Assembly: GCA_018061585.1 (NCBI GenBank)
Contig: JAGOTU010000066.1
Location: 1 to 5,121, forward strand
Source: Minisyncoccota bacterium
Lineage (GTDB): Bacteria; Patescibacteriota; Minisyncoccia; Phycocordibacterales; UBA2100
Length of the DNA stretch: 5,121 nt
Direction of reading: 5' to 3'
A program made the position numbers and the translations under genes. The notes under the pieces were generated by a model, which worked only from the letters and a program-made list of their open reading frames with translations, ran no database searches and had not been told where the DNA came from. Every line of letters begins with the position of its first letter. The first letter of the stretch is position 1. Below, piece after piece: positions 4,453 to 5,121 of the stretch.

Positions 4453-4461
4453 ATTGTAGCA
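4453..4461 (-). promoter_or_regulatory. Extended -10 promoter, predicted leaderless start for the VOC gene
   Basis: On the minus strand TGCTACAAT (4461-4453) is an extended -10 with one mismatch in the hexamer, exactly 6 nt before ATG 4446; the spacer CTCGGC is not a ribosome site. No convincing -35 lies 16-18 nt upstream. This fixes the MSYIKG start over the upstream ATG at 4476. Confidence 0.6.
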
Positions 4462-4488
4462 AAAACGGGATTTCACAACATTTTTCCC

Positions 4489-4629
4489 ATGTCTGACGAG
4501 ATTACCCCAAATACACCAAACTTACGCTATAGCGTAGATCTGGTGTATGCATCTGTCGAGACAAGCGGGTCGGCGATGTTGTTTGTCACCGCCCGCGCAG
4601 GCATGTCACCATACGTTTCTCATTTCTGA
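4489..4629 (+). CDS. Possible 46-residue small protein, or a structured RNA region
   Basis: From ATG 4489 an open frame encodes MSDEITPNTPNLRYSVDLVY and 26 more residues, ending AGMSPYVSHF with TGA at 4627-4629. Support: codon choice looks ordinary for this window, the gap between the VOC promoter and the terminator is otherwise empty, and a terminator with a + strand T run begins 14 nt after the stop. Against: there is no Shine-Dalgarno, the nearest -10-like hexamer (CAACAT, 4476-4481) is weak and lacks the TG extension, and no family is recognised. A 38-bp palindrome covers codons 8-20. If the frame is not translated, a short structured RNA ending at the same terminator is the alternative. 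Confidence 0.35.
   Translation: MSDEITPNTPNLRYSVDLVYASVETSGSAMLFVTARAGMSPYVSHF
4511..4548. repeat. 38-bp two-tier palindrome
   Basis: A central perfect 14-bp palindrome TACGCTATAGCGTA (4523-4536) sits on the same axis as outer arms ATACACCA (4511-4518) and TGGTGTAT (4541-4548), with 4-nt mostly mismatched joints. It could be a DNA operator for a dimeric regulator or an RNA stem-loop. No T run follows it, so it is not a terminator. It is centred about 84 nt upstream of the VOC start codon. Confidence 0.75.
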
Positions 4630-4643
4630 CGGAACATAAAATC

Positions 4644-4673
4644 AAAAGGCCGGAGTGAATTCCGGCCTTTTTG
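4644..4673. terminator. Bidirectional terminator
   Basis: AAAAGGCCGGA (4644-4654) pairs perfectly with TCCGGCCTTTT (4661-4671), an 11-bp stem around a 6-nt loop that can close further by a G-T pair. The + strand leaves in TTTTT (4668-4672), the minus strand in TTTTGATTTT. It ends the minus-strand exported-protein gene (stop at 4698) and would also stop any + strand transcript from the 4489 region. Confidence 0.9.
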
Positions 4674-4697
4674 GGTGCTCCCGAGTCAGTCTGCCCG

Positions 4698-4982
4698 TTA
4701 CGGAGGATCGATCATTTCGAAGCACCGCACATGTTCGGGCGTATTCAACGCGCAGGGAGGGAATGGCACCGGGATTCCCGGTGCCAGCTTCATTGGACCG
4801 AGACCTTTCACGCTGATCCAGCGTTCACGCTTGGTTGGTCCGTCGCCAAAGAATTCCATGGGTACCCGCTTATAGCGGGATGGCGATTCGTTTTGCCCCT
4901 TTGGCACCGGGTCACTCGTTGCTGCGAGCGCAGACGTCGCACAGAGTTGAGCGGCCACAAGAAGAAGCGTGATGGTTCTCAT
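4698..4982 (-). CDS. Small exported protein of unknown function
   Basis: A 94-residue precursor. ATG 4982 is preceded by GGGAG (4994-4990) with a 7-nt spacer. The signal peptide is classic: MRT, a hydrophobic core ITLLLVAAQLCATS, and ALA before ATSDP, so cleavage is likely after residue 20. The mature part, about 74 residues, is rich in Pro, Gly, Lys and Arg. Landmarks are VPKGQNESPSRYKRVPMEFFGD, KRERWISVKGLGPMKL, and a Pro-rich APGIPVPFPPC. Two mature cysteines (C77 and C87) could form a disulfide outside the cytoplasm. No lipobox follows the core in a convincing position, so it is probably soluble and secreted or periplasmic. I recognise no family. It is a single-gene unit, divergent from the gene starting at 5101. 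Confidence 0.82.
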   Translation of the reverse strand: MRTITLLLVAAQLCATSALAATSDPVPKGQNESPSRYKRVPMEFFGDGPTKRERWISVKGLGPMKLAPGIPVPFPPCALNTPEHVRCFEMIDPP

Positions 4983-5100
4983 TGGTGTACTCCCGTTTCA
5001 TCCGACCCCCACACTGCCTACCCCAGCCCACAAAGTCAAACTATTTCCCTTTTTGAGGGACTGATGTAGGGTGTCACCGGAACAACAAGCGGAGGACGAA
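4983..5100. other. Divergent intergenic region (118 nt)
   Basis: It holds the ribosome site of the minus-strand gene (4990-4994) and that of the + strand gene (5091-5096). On the minus strand a -35-like TTGACT (5039-5034) is not followed by a good -10. A small inverted repeat CCCT/AGGG lies around 5048-5059. I see no confident promoter for either gene. Confidence 0.5.
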
Positions 5101-5121
5101 ATGGATACACTGCAAAGAGGC
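5101..5121 (+). CDS. 5' end of an unidentified gene (partial)
   Basis: ATG 5101 opens a frame reading MDTLQRG to the right edge. GGAGGA (5091-5096) four bases upstream is a near-ideal ribosome site, which is the main support. Only seven codons are visible, so nothing can be said about function. Confidence 0.6.

Noticed and set aside
4264..4488. Upstream part of the + strand frame ending at 4629
   Set aside because: It is antisense to the VOC gene; only the part after ATG 4489 lies in free DNA and was kept as a low-confidence feature.
5011..5039. TTGACT as -35 of a promoter for the 4982-4698 gene
   Set aside because: The -35 is good, but the hexamer 17 nt downstream (CAGTGT) matches only two -10 positions, and 16 or 18 nt spacing is no better.
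1..5121. CRISPR array, tRNA, rRNA, insertion sequence or defence island
   Set aside because: No regular spaced repeats, cloverleaf, rRNA-like sequence, transposase motifs or defence gene cluster was seen. The repeated hairpins are single terminators, one per transcript end.

Overview
The window comes from a bacterial chromosome, densely packed with short genes that mostly have their own hairpin terminators. Base composition is mixed, slightly above half G+C by eye. Several things would fit a member of the Patescibacteria (CPR, Parcubacteria-like): tiny lineage-specific proteins, an amphipathic-start Gly/Asp-tailed small protein, a YggT-like membrane protein, and genes with no Shine-Dalgarno whose extended -10 box lies right in front of the start codon. 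This placement is an inference from style; no marker gene or rRNA is present to prove it.

Layout from left to right. The 3' end of an unknown + strand gene (1-78) and its terminator are followed by a small + strand Gly-rich gene (164-394) with its own terminator. Facing it is a minus-strand run read right to left: a YdeI/OmpD-associated family protein (1963-1382), a YggT family membrane protein (1338-952) and an unknown 116-residue protein (870-520), ending in a strong hairpin at 453-486. A divergent intergenic region (1964-2079) separates this run from a + strand gene for an exported protein (2080-2568) with a 13-bp terminator. A second + strand gene (2692-3087), possibly with a winged-helix segment, follows with its own promoter, ribosome site and terminator. 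Next come minus-strand genes: a nucleotidyltransferase-fold protein with a GTG start (3678-3175), a two-helix membrane protein (4024-3737) and, just upstream and probably in the same transcript, a VOC/glyoxalase-fold protein (4446-4087). The right end has a short + strand region (4489-4629) that is either a 46-codon gene or a structured RNA, a bidirectional terminator, a minus-strand small exported protein (4982-4698), and the first seven codons of a + strand gene (5101 onward).

No catabolic pathway, mobile element, CRISPR array, tRNA or rRNA is visible. The genes look like independent small transcription units rather than one system. The most interesting signals concern gene expression. Four transcription units share an extended -10 (TGN plus TAnnnT) ending 6-8 nt before a start codon that has no ribosome binding site, which predicts leaderless mRNAs. 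In one case this promoter is fused to the hairpin that ends the preceding gene. Two terminators share an identical 10-nt lead-in (AATTCGAAAC) and follow genes with similar GC-ending codon use. A 38-bp palindrome at 4511-4548 is not explained by any recognised gene.
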